Position numbers and translations under genes: made by a program | The notes under the pieces: model-generated | The model's input: the letters and a program-made list of their open reading frames with translations, nothing else | What the model was told of the DNA's origin: nothing | Databases searched by the model: none | Shown here: in pieces, positions 8,017-16,174 of the stretch | How the letters are laid out: every line of letters starts with the position of its first letter | How positions within the stretch are numbered: position 1 is the stretch's first letter | Source: M30B19 sp041741535 | GTDB taxonomy: Bacteria > Planctomycetota > Planctomycetia > Pirellulales > Pirellulaceae | Assembly: GCA_041741535.1 (NCBI GenBank) | Contig: JBGSJV010000034.1 | Location: forward strand, 62,001-126,000 | DNA length: 64,000 nucleotides | Reading direction: 5' to 3'

Positions 8017-10542
8017 ATGGCATCGGCCAACACACCTAGCAAGCCTGGTTTCGTGGGGCGATTGACTCGCGTCCTATTTGGACGGCCGTTGGTGTTGGCG
8101 ATTGGCTTGTTGGTCCTGGGCGGAATTTGTGGTGGAATCGCGTATTTCTCGGCTGGCGAAAAACAAGTTTCGCCGGACGAGTTGATTGCCCAATCACTGG
8201 CCCACATCGAGCGAGAAGAATTTGAACAGGCGCGGAGCGCGGCGGAAAAGCTCGCCCAGTCCAAAGATTTTCCGGATAAGCACCGCGGAATGCTCGCGTA
8301 TTTGCTCGGCTATACTCTGGTTCGTTTGGAGTGCGAACAGGAGCGTCGTCCGGATCGTCGGGCGGGACTGTACATGGTCGCGGCTCGGTATTTTGAAGAG
8401 GCCAGTTTGCAGGGCGTGCCTCCCGAATATCAACCTGCGGTGGACTATTGGAATGGCCGGAGCCTGGTTCTGGCCCAGCAAGCATCGTTGGCCCGCGGAC
8501 CGTTGGAAAGTGCTTTGGTTTCAAATCCACAGCATCGCCGGGAAATTCTGGCTTGGTTGGGTGAGGCGTATCTGCAAGATACCAAGTTGCCAAAGGACAA
8601 GGGCCTGCAGTACTTGGAACAGTTATTGGCCGAGCCGGACCTTACGCCCGCCGAACGTTACCGCTGCCTAGGTCAAAAAGCTCAAATGTTGTTGCTCGAT
8701 GATCAGCTTGACGCGGCCACTCAGATTTGGGAATCGCTGCCTAATGATGCCGGTTCCAAACTGCCCGTTCAACTGGCGTTGGGCAGATATTATTTGAAGC
8801 AAGCGGAAGCCGAGCAACGATTGCGTTCGGATCCCCAGAAGGTGCAGCAGGCTTACGAGAATGCCGTTCGTGCGTTGACGATTTCAGACGCGAAGTTATT
8901 GGTCGACGAAGAGCGGGACCGTGGTGGTGCAATGTTCCTGTTAGGCAAGGCACAGAAAGGAGCTGGGCAAACGGCCGCTGCGCTAGAAAGTTTCGCCTAC
9001 GTACGCCGACATCATTTCGACGATCCCATTGGGATTGCTGCAGGATTCCATGAGGCCCAGTGTCAATTGGAGGGCGACGACTTTACCGGCGCGTTTCGGC
9101 TGTTTAGTTCCCTGCTGCGTGAAACGGTTCGACCCAACAATCAAGGTGAAACCGAGTGGCTTAATCAAAATTCGATTACCGAGATGATCGAGGCGGCGGT
9201 AAGTCGCTACATCCAAGTCGGCGATTGCGCTACGGCCGTACAATTGGCGGACGAGTTCCACGCGGCGTCGTCCAGTCGCACGCCGCCCATTCCGTTGGGC
9301 AATGCCGCTCGCTTGCGAGTTAATGCCTTGGAAAAGTGGGTCAAGCTATTGGAGACCCAGTTGGAACAAGTCAATTTCAGTGATCGAGAAGAGGTGAAGC
9401 AAGCGTTACAGAATAAGTATAGCGAATATGCTCATTCGCTGTATTCGCTGGCTGTCAACCGGTTTGCATCCGATCAATACACGAACAACCTGTATGAAGC
9501 AGGTGAGTATTTCTATCGAGCCCAAGATTTTCACCGCGCGGTCTTGGCCCTTCAGCAATACTTGGCCTCCAACGATCTGAAATTCGCGGCTCAAGCACGT
9601 TTGCGAATCGGTCAAAGCCAATTGGCTCAGCGTCAGTATCAAGCGGCGGCAGATTCCTTCGCGAATTGCTGGACTTTGTTTCCGAACGATCCGGTAATCT
9701 ATCAAGCACGGTATCAAGCGGCGGAATGTTATGTGGAATTAGAAAACCCGGAATTGGCGGAAGAAATCTTGCGGGGAAATCTCGACAACGACAAATTGAC
9801 ACCGAGTTCGCAAGAGTGGATCGAATCGCTGTATCTGCTCGGTACCTTGTTTTTTGAACAAGGGAAGAAGTTTGAATCTCGCAGCAATTTGGCAGAGACG
9901 GAAGCAAACCTCGCCATTGCCGAGGATCACATTGCCTTGATGGAACAGGCCGGCAACTACTACTCGCAGGCCATCAATCGTTTGAGCGAAGCGGTGCAAC
10001 GTGCGCCCCAATCACCGCTCGCTCCGGAAGGTATGTATTGCCTAGCAGAGTCCTATCGACGCAGGAATCGCTGGCACGAAAAGCAAATTGAAAGCACGAC
10101 AATTTCGTCCCAGCGAGTTCGGATCGGTGAAATCGTGCGACGGGACGATGAACGAGCTATTCAACTGTTGGGGCAATTAGAGGAACAATTACAGGAATTG
10201 CGCGAGCGAGAGCCTCTGAATCAAATCCAGGAGCGGTTACTCCGCAATAGTTACTTTGTGCGCGGACAACTTTACTACCGCCTGGGGCAATTCGAATCAG
10301 CGATCCAGATGTATCGGACCGTCAGCAACATGGTCATCCAAGAACCGGAAGTTTTGGAAGCGTATGTTCAAATCGCAAGTTGCTACCGCCGTTTGAATCG
10401 AAACGATGAGGCAACCCGAGTCGTCAACCAAGCCAAAATTATTTTACGTGACCGAATCCCTGCCAACGCCGACTTCGAAGCCACCACGCGTTTTCCTCGT
10501 GAACGGTGGGTTTTGATGCTGGATTGGCTAGCAAGCATTTGA
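8017..10542 (+). CDS. Membrane-anchored TPR protein
   Basis: This encodes 841 aa from ATG 8017, which follows a GAGG-type ribosome-binding site; the open frame extends upstream to a TTG at 7972, but without such a site. One transmembrane segment lies near residues 24-45 (LAIGLLVLGGICGGIAYF) and is preceded by basic residues, so the long C-terminal part is probably exported to the periplasm. That part is almost wholly alpha-helical, with many tetratricopeptide-like repeats of about 34 residues, e.g. around 155-200, 480-560 and 745-815. TPR arrays are protein-binding scaffolds; no enzyme domain is present. It precedes a FlgN-like protein and a two-component pair on the same strand, so a role in assembling a surface structure is possible but is inference only. 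Confidence 0.82.
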   Translation: MASANTPSKPGFVGRLTRVLFGRPLVLAIGLLVLGGICGGIAYFSAGEKQVSPDELIAQSLAHIEREEFEQARSAAEKLAQSKDFPDKHRGMLAYLLGYTLVRLECEQERRPDRRAGLYMVAARYFEEASLQGVPPEYQPAVDYWNGRSLVLAQQASLARGPLESALVSNPQHRREILAWLGEAYLQDTKLPKDKGLQYLEQLLAEPDLTPAERYRCLGQKAQMLLLDDQLDAATQIWESLPNDAGSKLPVQLALGRYYLKQAEAEQRLRSDPQKVQQAYENAVRALTISDAKLLVDEERDRGGAMFLLGKAQKGAGQTAAALESFAYVRRHHFDDPIGIAAGFHEAQCQLEGDDFTGAFRLFSSLLRETVRPNNQGETEWLNQNSITEMIEAAVSRYIQVGDCATAVQLADEFHAASSSRTPPIPLGNAARLRVNALEKWVKLLETQLEQVNFSDREEVKQALQNKYSEYAHSLYSLAVNRFASDQYTNNLYEAGEYFYRAQDFHRAVLALQQYLASNDLKFAAQARLRIGQSQLAQRQYQAAADSFANCWTLFPNDPVIYQARYQAAECYVELENPELAEEILRGNLDNDKLTPSSQEWIESLYLLGTLFFEQGKKFESRSNLAETEANLAIAEDHIALMEQAGNYYSQAINRLSEAVQRAPQSPLAPEGMYCLAESYRRRNRWHEKQIESTTISSQRVRIGEIVRRDDERAIQLLGQLEEQLQELREREPLNQIQERLLRNSYFVRGQLYYRLGQFESAIQMYRTVSNMVIQEPEVLEAYVQIASCYRRLNRNDEATRVVNQAKIILRDRIPANADFEATTRFPRERWVLMLDWLASI

Positions 10543-10607
10543 GACTCTTAGCCATGCACAACACTGACAAACATCACGACTGCGCTGCACGAATCTTTCC
10601 GAGTCGA

Positions 10608-10613
10608 TGGAGG
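10608..10613 (+). promoter_or_regulatory. Ribosome-binding site setting the FlgN-like start
   Basis: GGAGGG lies 8 nt before ATG 10622. It overlaps the in-frame ATG at 10607, which shows that the downstream ATG is the real start. Confidence 0.7.
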
Positions 10614-10621
10614 GTCTTTCA

Positions 10622-11125
10622 ATGACACAAACCCCAGTTGACCGCGATTGGAACTCCCATCCAGAAATGGATCTTTCGACCGAACGTCTGGCACATTTGG
10701 TCCATCAAAAATCCATTCTGGTCCGTGAATTGCACAAGTTGGTTTCCAAACAACAGGAGATGATTCGCCAACAAGAGGTCGATTTGATTCCGCTATTGGC
10801 GGTCAAACAGCGAGTCTTGGAGACGTTGAGTGAAGTGGATCGGGCGCTGGACCCCTTTCGTCAACAGGACCCGGATCATCGGTACTGGAAGTCGATGGAG
10901 ACCCGCATCGCTTGTCGAGAAGAAGCCGATCATTGTGAAGTCTTGTTTCGGCAAGTGTTGTTGATCGAGAACGATTGCACGATGGCTTTACAGCAACAGC
11001 AACAAAAGACCAAAGAACAGCTGCAAGGCGCCGTTGCGGCAGGTCAAGTGAATCGAGCTTACCAACAAACGCAAGCGAGTACTACTTCCCAACAGTACCG
11101 CCTGGATCTTGTATCAGAAGGATAA
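10622..11125 (+). CDS. FlgN-like flagellar export chaperone (probable)
   Basis: This is a 167-aa, strongly charged, all-helical protein. Residues 15-115 form long amphipathic helices (LVHQKSILVRELHKLVSKQQEMI, then a run ending in LETLSEVDRAL), and the C-terminus is Gln-rich. Size, helical pattern and the early '(L)xx(E/Q)xxxLxxLxxLxxKQ' pattern fit the FlgN family, cytoplasmic chaperones that hold the hook-filament junction proteins FlgK and FlgL. Its stop is 5 bp before a histidine kinase and sigma-54-type regulator, the pair that controls flagellar genes in several phyla. The family call is by pattern only; a generic coiled-coil protein cannot be excluded. Confidence 0.55.
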   Translation: MTQTPVDRDWNSHPEMDLSTERLAHLVHQKSILVRELHKLVSKQQEMIRQQEVDLIPLLAVKQRVLETLSEVDRALDPFRQQDPDHRYWKSMETRIACREEADHCEVLFRQVLLIENDCTMALQQQQQKTKEQLQGAVAAGQVNRAYQQTQASTTSQQYRLDLVSEG

Positions 11126-11130
11126 CTCCG

Positions 11131-12000
11131 ATGATGACGACGGCAACCGAGTTGACGCTCGAATCGGTGCTCGAGATTTGGCAATCCACGACGACCCGTC
11201 TCGAACAGACGCATCTGGTTCTGCAAGCCGAGGTCCGGCGCTTGACCGATGAACTGGAGGAGAAGAACCGTCAATTAGCCAAGAAGAACCGCTTGGCGGA
11301 TTTGGGCCAAATGGCAGGCCACGTAGCTCACGAAGTCCGAAATCACTTGGTGCCACTGACACTCTATCTCAGCTTGTTGCGTAGGCAATTGAACGGAGCG
11401 AACCAAAATGCCGTGCCACTAGGCAGCTTGAGCGGTATCGCGTTGTTGGACAAAGTCGATGCCAATCTTACGGCCATGCGCACGATGGTTCAGGACTTGC
11501 TCAATTTCACGGCCAATCGCCAACCGCAATGGTCCCCAATTCAACTCCAGTCCTTCGTTCTCGAGTTGTTTGAAGAGATTCAGTCCCAATGTGACGCACA
11601 GGGGATTGCGCTAGCATCGGAGATTCCCCGCCAGACGAACCTTGGCGGCGATGTCGAAATGCTTCGCAGTGCGCTCCGAAATTTGCTTCTTAACGCGGTT
11701 GATGCACTGCCGAACGGTGGCAACCTCCTGGTGCGCGTAAGTGAAGACGATCGGGCCGTACGGATTGACGTGGTCGACGACGGTGAAGGGATTCCGACGG
11801 ATGTGATGGAGCGAGTGTTTGATCCTTTTTATACAACCAAACCGACGGGAACCGGCTTGGGCCTATCGATCGTCGAACGGATCATGGAATGCCACGGCGG
11901 GCAGATCAATGTGCAGCGACGTGAGCCCCATGGAACTTGCTTTTCGCTTAGCTTTCCACGGAATCATTCAAACTCCAAGCGAGAAGGAACACGGGGATGA
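11131..12000 (+). CDS. Cytosolic sensor histidine kinase (NtrB/FlgS-like)
   Basis: This encodes 289 aa. The open frame extends back to 10975, but that would overlap the whole end of the preceding gene; GAAGGA at 11117-11122 supports ATG 11131. There is no transmembrane segment and no PAS or GAF domain, only an N-terminal coiled coil (residues about 20-55). The dimerisation/phosphoacceptor helix follows, with H67 in AHEVRNHL, then a complete ATPase domain with N-box (LRNLLLNAVDAL), G1 (DVVDDGEGIP), F-box (FDPFYTTKPTG) and G2 (GTGLGLSIV). It should autophosphorylate and transfer phosphate to the next gene's receiver; the two genes overlap by ATGA. Lack of a membrane sensor fits kinases that read the state of a cytoplasmic complex, such as FlgS. 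Confidence 0.88.
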   Translation: MMTTATELTLESVLEIWQSTTTRLEQTHLVLQAEVRRLTDELEEKNRQLAKKNRLADLGQMAGHVAHEVRNHLVPLTLYLSLLRRQLNGANQNAVPLGSLSGIALLDKVDANLTAMRTMVQDLLNFTANRQPQWSPIQLQSFVLELFEEIQSQCDAQGIALASEIPRQTNLGGDVEMLRSALRNLLLNAVDALPNGGNLLVRVSEDDRAVRIDVVDDGEGIPTDVMERVFDPFYTTKPTGTGLGLSIVERIMECHGGQINVQRREPHGTCFSLSFPRNHSNSKREGTRG

Positions 12001-13493
12001 TTCGAATCGCCAAGTCCTCCATTCGCGACGACCACCACTCCAACGCCATGGATAATCGGAAGACGATCGAGAGCCAGCGTGAACCTGCCGCTCGGGTGCT
12101 CGTCGTCGACGATCATGCGTCGGCGCGCGAAAGTGTCGTTGATATTCTGAGTAATGCTGGGTACCTCGTGGCCGCCACCAGTAGTGCGGCGGAGGCACTG
12201 AAGCGATTGGCGAGTCAATCGTTTGATCTGGTTTTTACCGACTTGATGATGCCCGGGATGGATGGCTTGGAGTTCATCCAGAACCTGGTCAGTCGGAAAA
12301 TTGATTGCCAAGTGGTGATGTTTACCGCGCATGCCTCGGTTGCTACGGCAGTCCAAGCGATGCGACTCGGAGCGTTTGACTACATCGAAAAGCCCTTTTC
12401 TGTGGAGCAACTAGAAGACGCGGCAAGGCGAGCTTTGGTTCATGGGCGGGCGATGGGGCGGCGAAGTCAAGTTTCCACGCCTAATCAACAGGCTCCGGAA
12501 CTGATTGGGCAAAGTGCGGCCATGCAACGCTTGCGGCAGTTGATTCAGCAAGCCGCTCCGACGAACGAAACCGTTTTGATCACCGGTGAAAGCGGAACCG
12601 GAAAGGAACTTGTCGCTCGCGCGGTACATGCTTATAGCGGGCGCAGTGGACAGGCCTGGGTCGCATTAAACTGCCCAGCCCTCTCGCCGCAATTGATGGA
12701 GAGTGAACTATTTGGTCATGAAAAGGGTGCCTTCACAAACGCCGACTCGCCGCGCATCGGCCGCTTCGAGTTGGCCGATGGTGGGACCATTCTGTTGGAT
12801 GAGGTCAGTGAGATTGAGCTGGAATTGCAGGCAAAATTGCTGCGGGTACTGCAGGAACGCCAGTTGGAACGAGTCGGTTCGAGCGTCAGTCGTGCGGTGA
12901 ACGTGCGAGTCGTGGCCTCGACCAATCGCGACTTGCACCAAGATGTTCGCAGTGGTCGCTTTCGCGAAGATTTGTTTTATCGGCTCGCAGTGATCCCGAT
13001 CCAAGTTCCACCTTTGCGACGTCGCGCAGAGGACATCTCGTTGCTGGCACGACATTTCTTGCACAAAGCCGCCGAACGAGTCGGCCGCGATCCGTTGACC
13101 TTGGCAAGCTCCGCCGAGGATTTTCTAACTCACTACCACTGGCCAGGAAACCTGCGGGAGTTAGAAAACATCATGACGCGAGTGACGGTCTTGGGCGGTC
13201 GGCAAGAAATCCTGGAATCGGATGTACAACCTTGGCTCATCGCGGCGGATACTTCGATTCCAAGTCGTGAGGAGGGTTTGAGCCCACCGGCCGCGTCGAT
13301 TCCGATCGATATGAGTCTGGAAGCAATGGAACGGCAAATGATCGAGGCCACCTTGGAACGATTTCAGGGGCACCGCCAAAAAAGCGCCGAGGCCTTAGGG
13401 ATCGGCGTTCGCACATTGACGAATAAGTTGCGCGAATATGGTTACGCTCCGCGCGAGAAAGCTTATATCAATCGCGAAACTCGAGCCGCGTGA
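11997..13493 (+). CDS. Sigma-54-type response regulator (REC-AAA+-Fis)
   Basis: This 498-aa NtrC-family protein has a receiver domain at residues about 33-150, with acidic pocket D38/D39, phosphoacceptor D82 and K132. The AAA+ domain spans about 168-395 with Walker A GESGTGKE (197-204) and Walker B GGTILLDEV. A Fis-type helix-turn-helix lies at about 455-490 (KSAEALGIGVRTLTNKL). The sigma-54 contact loop, normally GAFTGA, reads GAFTNA (244-249). It is the partner of the preceding kinase (4-bp ATGA overlap). Family members activate sigma-54 promoters; flagellar, nitrogen and C4-dicarboxylate systems all use this architecture. The FlgN-like neighbour favours flagellar genes as targets. Confidence 0.9.
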   Translation: MIRIAKSSIRDDHHSNAMDNRKTIESQREPAARVLVVDDHASARESVVDILSNAGYLVAATSSAAEALKRLASQSFDLVFTDLMMPGMDGLEFIQNLVSRKIDCQVVMFTAHASVATAVQAMRLGAFDYIEKPFSVEQLEDAARRALVHGRAMGRRSQVSTPNQQAPELIGQSAAMQRLRQLIQQAAPTNETVLITGESGTGKELVARAVHAYSGRSGQAWVALNCPALSPQLMESELFGHEKGAFTNADSPRIGRFELADGGTILLDEVSEIELELQAKLLRVLQERQLERVGSSVSRAVNVRVVASTNRDLHQDVRSGRFREDLFYRLAVIPIQVPPLRRRAEDISLLARHFLHKAAERVGRDPLTLASSAEDFLTHYHWPGNLRELENIMTRVTVLGGRQEILESDVQPWLIAADTSIPSREEGLSPPAASIPIDMSLEAMERQMIEATLERFQGHRQKSAEALGIGVRTLTNKLREYGYAPREKAYINRETRAA

Positions 13494-13507
13494 AGCAAGC
13501 CACGATC

Positions 13508-14266
13508 ATGGAGACTATCCTGAGTGCCATTCTGCCTGCCCACGTCGGGTGCAGTTTGGTATCCAATCATTTTGGCGACGCATTAGAAAATAGCCGCGAG
13601 GTTGGGTTTGCCAAGCGACAAGAAGAATTTCGCACGGGACGCCTCTGCGCGGTTCAAGCGTTAATGCAGGCCGGTTGGCTCCCGAGTCACGGCGAATGCC
13701 CAGCTTCGGTCCTTCGTGATGATCCCGGGTTGGAAGATCTGCAAGCCATTGTGGGTGTTGGCCCAGAGCGATGCCCCGAGTGGCCAATTGGTTTTGTCGG
13801 CTCGATTTCTCATAGCCGCCATTGGACATGGGCCCTTGCAGGCTCCCAGCAACACTTTGTTGGGCTTGGCATCGATACCGAAGCGGTGATGAAGCCAGAA
13901 ACCCACGAATTAGTCCGACACGAAGTTGGCTCCGAATCCGAGTGGGCCTTGTTGACCGAACGAAGGTTGCCCCCCGAACTCGAAACGACTTTGCTGTTTT
14001 CGGTCAAAGAAACGTACTTCAAGTTGTGGTACCCGCAGGTCAAGCAGTTCTACGACTTCGACGACGTGCAACTGGTTCAAGTCACATCGGTCCCGAATTT
14101 TTTGCCAACGGAAGGAACTCGCGATTGTTTGAGTTTCTATCTCCATACGCGGCGTCCGAGAACCGAGGTGCGAAGTCGAGCGGATCAGATTTCCGTTACT
14201 CAAGTGAATGCCGTTTGGTTTGGTGCCGACGTTTTTTCCGTGGGTTGGCAAACAGCCGCGGTCTAA
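13508..14266 (+). CDS. 4'-phosphopantetheinyl transferase, EntD-like
   Basis: This encodes 252 aa. It transfers the phosphopantetheine arm of CoA to a serine of carrier proteins. The order of motifs is that of the EntD branch: GRLCA (44-48), GSISHS (98-103), the metal-binding GIDTE (121-125) and FSVKETYFKLWYP (164-176). I prefer ATG 13508 because METILSAILPAHVGC resembles EntD N-termini; the alternative GTG at 13490 overlaps the regulator's stop as GTGA and would add six residues. No polyketide or peptide synthase is beside it, so the carrier protein it serves is unknown; the inactive-looking ketosynthase at 30232 is 16 kb away. It may be co-transcribed with the two-component genes. Confidence 0.85.
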   Translation: METILSAILPAHVGCSLVSNHFGDALENSREVGFAKRQEEFRTGRLCAVQALMQAGWLPSHGECPASVLRDDPGLEDLQAIVGVGPERCPEWPIGFVGSISHSRHWTWALAGSQQHFVGLGIDTEAVMKPETHELVRHEVGSESEWALLTERRLPPELETTLLFSVKETYFKLWYPQVKQFYDFDDVQLVQVTSVPNFLPTEGTRDCLSFYLHTRRPRTEVRSRADQISVTQVNAVWFGADVFSVGWQTAAV

Positions 14267-14428
14267 TGGGTTCCGAATTGGTTCCAGATTCATTCGTTGA
14301 AAACCCACGTTCCGTTCTTTTCAATCGCCCCCGTTTTCACGGCAACTTGGTCGTTGTACGTTATAGCCGCGACGGCTGTTGCGTCGGCCCGTCGAACGGG
14401 TTTCGTTGTTCTGAAAGGTTAGATACTC

Positions 14429-15469
14429 ATGTCGCCAAGTCCACGTGCGTTAGGTTTTCGATTCCCAGCGGAATGGGAGCGACAGGCAGCGACTTGGGTG
14501 ACTTGGCCACATAACCCGGCAACATGGCCGCATTGTTTCGAAGAAGCCACCGTCGAGTTCGCAGGAATGGTCGCGGCCATTGCTGCAGATCAAGTTTGCA
14601 ACGTGATTGCTAGGCAGGAAAAACATGCTGCCATTCGGCAACAGTTGTCGCCGCATGGCGATTGTTCGCAAGTCAAACTATGGGATTGGCCCACCAATGA
14701 TTCGTGGGTTCGGGACTACGGTCCAACATTTGTGGTTCGACAGACCGAAGCCGGCAAAGAGATGGCGGCCGTTGACTTCACTTACAACGGTTGGGGCGAA
14801 AAATATCCACCATTTGACGACGATCAGAAAATCGCGACACGAATCGCGGCACAGGTTGGAGTTCCCCGCTTTGCGGCCCCAATGATTCTCGAGGGAGGTG
14901 CAATCGAAACGGACGGACAAGGACGCCTGTTGACGACCCGATTTTGCGCGCTCAACAAGAATCGCAACCCCGCGCTGACTCAAGTGGAAGTTGAACAAAT
15001 ATTAGGTGACTATTTGGGCGTCAACCATGTTTGGTGGCTGCCAGGTCGTCCGATCGTCGGGGACGATACCGACGGGCATATCGATCAGATTGCTCGGTTC
15101 ACGCCAACCGATCGAATCTTGATCGCCACCTGTTCGGATCCCGGACTGGAAGATTTTGAACCGGCTGCGGAAAATCTGGCGGAACTGCAACGGTTGGCCA
15201 AGGCGGATTCGAAGTCTTGGGAAATTGTTCCTTTGCCAATGCCCAAGCCCTTTGAGATGGACGGACAAACCCTGCCGGCCAGCTACACGAATTTCTACAT
15301 CACCGATCGGAGCGTCTTGGTGCCTCAATTCGCCGATTCGAACGACTCGATTGCGGTAGAGCGTTTGCGTGTGTGCTTTCCGAACCATCAAATCAAGCCG
15401 TTACCATCCAAGTTCTTGGCCGATGGGCTCGGTTCCTTTCATTGCCTAACTCAGCAACAACCCGGGTAA
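14429..15469 (+). CDS. aguA: Agmatine deiminase family protein
   Basis: This 346-aa protein belongs to the guanidino-group-modifying enzymes (pentein fold), which convert agmatine to N-carbamoylputrescine and ammonia. Visible signatures are NDSWVRDYGPTF, LEGGAIETDGQG, the catalytic His in DDTDGHID and the C-terminal nucleophile C339 in FHCLTQQ. An Asp-rich pocket and a length close to 350 match the family. GAAAGG at 14413-14418 serves as ribosome-binding site. The next enzyme of the pathway, N-carbamoylputrescine amidase, is not adjacent. The family also includes peptidylarginine deiminase-like members, so the exact substrate is not certain. Confidence 0.88.
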   Translation: MSPSPRALGFRFPAEWERQAATWVTWPHNPATWPHCFEEATVEFAGMVAAIAADQVCNVIARQEKHAAIRQQLSPHGDCSQVKLWDWPTNDSWVRDYGPTFVVRQTEAGKEMAAVDFTYNGWGEKYPPFDDDQKIATRIAAQVGVPRFAAPMILEGGAIETDGQGRLLTTRFCALNKNRNPALTQVEVEQILGDYLGVNHVWWLPGRPIVGDDTDGHIDQIARFTPTDRILIATCSDPGLEDFEPAAENLAELQRLAKADSKSWEIVPLPMPKPFEMDGQTLPASYTNFYITDRSVLVPQFADSNDSIAVERLRVCFPNHQIKPLPSKFLADGLGSFHCLTQQQPG

Positions 15470-15787
15470 CACTGTCGTGGACCACTCCGTGGTCCAATTG
15501 GGATTGTCGTGGACCACTCCGCGGTCCAACTGACGATTGTAGTGGACCACTCCGTGGTCCTACTTCTTATGGTTTCGGATTGTGAAGCGGTCCGCCTTGC
15601 GATTGGATCGCGGAGCGATCCACGACACTCTTGCGGCCCGCACTCTATGATCAGGGCTGACTGAGGTTAATCTGCGCTGTTTGGGGTGGGTTTGCTGATG
15701 AAGACTGCGACTTCTTGATCCAAAGTCCATTGCTGCCGACTGGAGACTAGTGGGGAAGGACGCTAATAATCCCGGTTGAGGTCGTCG
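15470..15787. other. Intergenic region with palindrome array
   Basis: This 318-bp stretch has no gene. Its first half is filled with short palindromic repeats (annotated separately). The second half shows nothing I can name except GAGG at 15778-15781, the likely ribosome-binding site of the next gene. Confidence 0.6.
15473..15624. repeat. REP-like palindromic repeats
   Basis: Three direct copies of a 23-24 bp unit start at 15473, 15505 and 15538 (spacing 32-33 bp). Each contains the hairpin GGACCAC-TCC-GTGGTCC; copy 2 has one mismatch. A fourth element at about 15603-15626 is an inverted relative, with GGATCG-N5-CGATCC followed by CACGACA, the reverse complement of the TGTCGTG that precedes copies 1 and 2. 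They start 4 bp after the aguA stop, so they may act as a transcript end or mRNA stabiliser, or belong to a dispersed repeat family. Confidence 0.85.
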
Positions 15788-16105
15788 ATGGCATTGGCAG
15801 TGGTTTCGGAAATCACTCGAAGATTCAAGTCGATCGTTGCCAAATGGCAACCTGATTTGGAGCAAACGCTGGAATGCCGCTTTTTATTGCGTGACGGCTA
15901 TTACATGGGGCATGTGCTGACATGGGGGGCCTATCGCGGCGTTTGGTTCAGTGACGTCGGCGAAATGAAGATCTATCGTGACCAACAATGGCTGCTAACG
16001 GTCCCCATTCGCATGGCCGAGTTGGAAATCGCATCCCCAATTCACGAGATGCCCGTGACTCCCACGCGAGGGGCCGAAGTGCGTCCGTCAAAATCCGCAG
16101 CATGA
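15788..16105 (+). CDS. Small protein of unknown function
   Basis: This encodes 105 aa from ATG 15788, placed 6 nt after GAGG; an upstream TTG at 15776 overlaps that site. The protein has no signal peptide or membrane segment. Residues 10-90 mix strands and aromatic positions (CRFLLRDGYYMGHVLTWGAYRG, WFSDVGEMKIYRDQQWLLTVPI) and look like a compact beta-rich domain. I do not recognise a family. Its good start context and codon use like its neighbours make it likely real. Confidence 0.6.
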   Translation: MALAVVSEITRRFKSIVAKWQPDLEQTLECRFLLRDGYYMGHVLTWGAYRGVWFSDVGEMKIYRDQQWLLTVPIRMAELEIASPIHEMPVTPTRGAEVRPSKSAA

Positions 16106-16174
16106 CGACCATGTCCTACGGGGCTTTGCAATTTTTTTTCGTAAACGTTCCGGCCACCAATCAAGTGTCTTCAG

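Noticed and set aside
15473..15624. Direct repeats considered as a CRISPR array
   Set aside because: Only three to four units, spacers of about 9 bp, and no cas genes; the units are palindromes of REP type.
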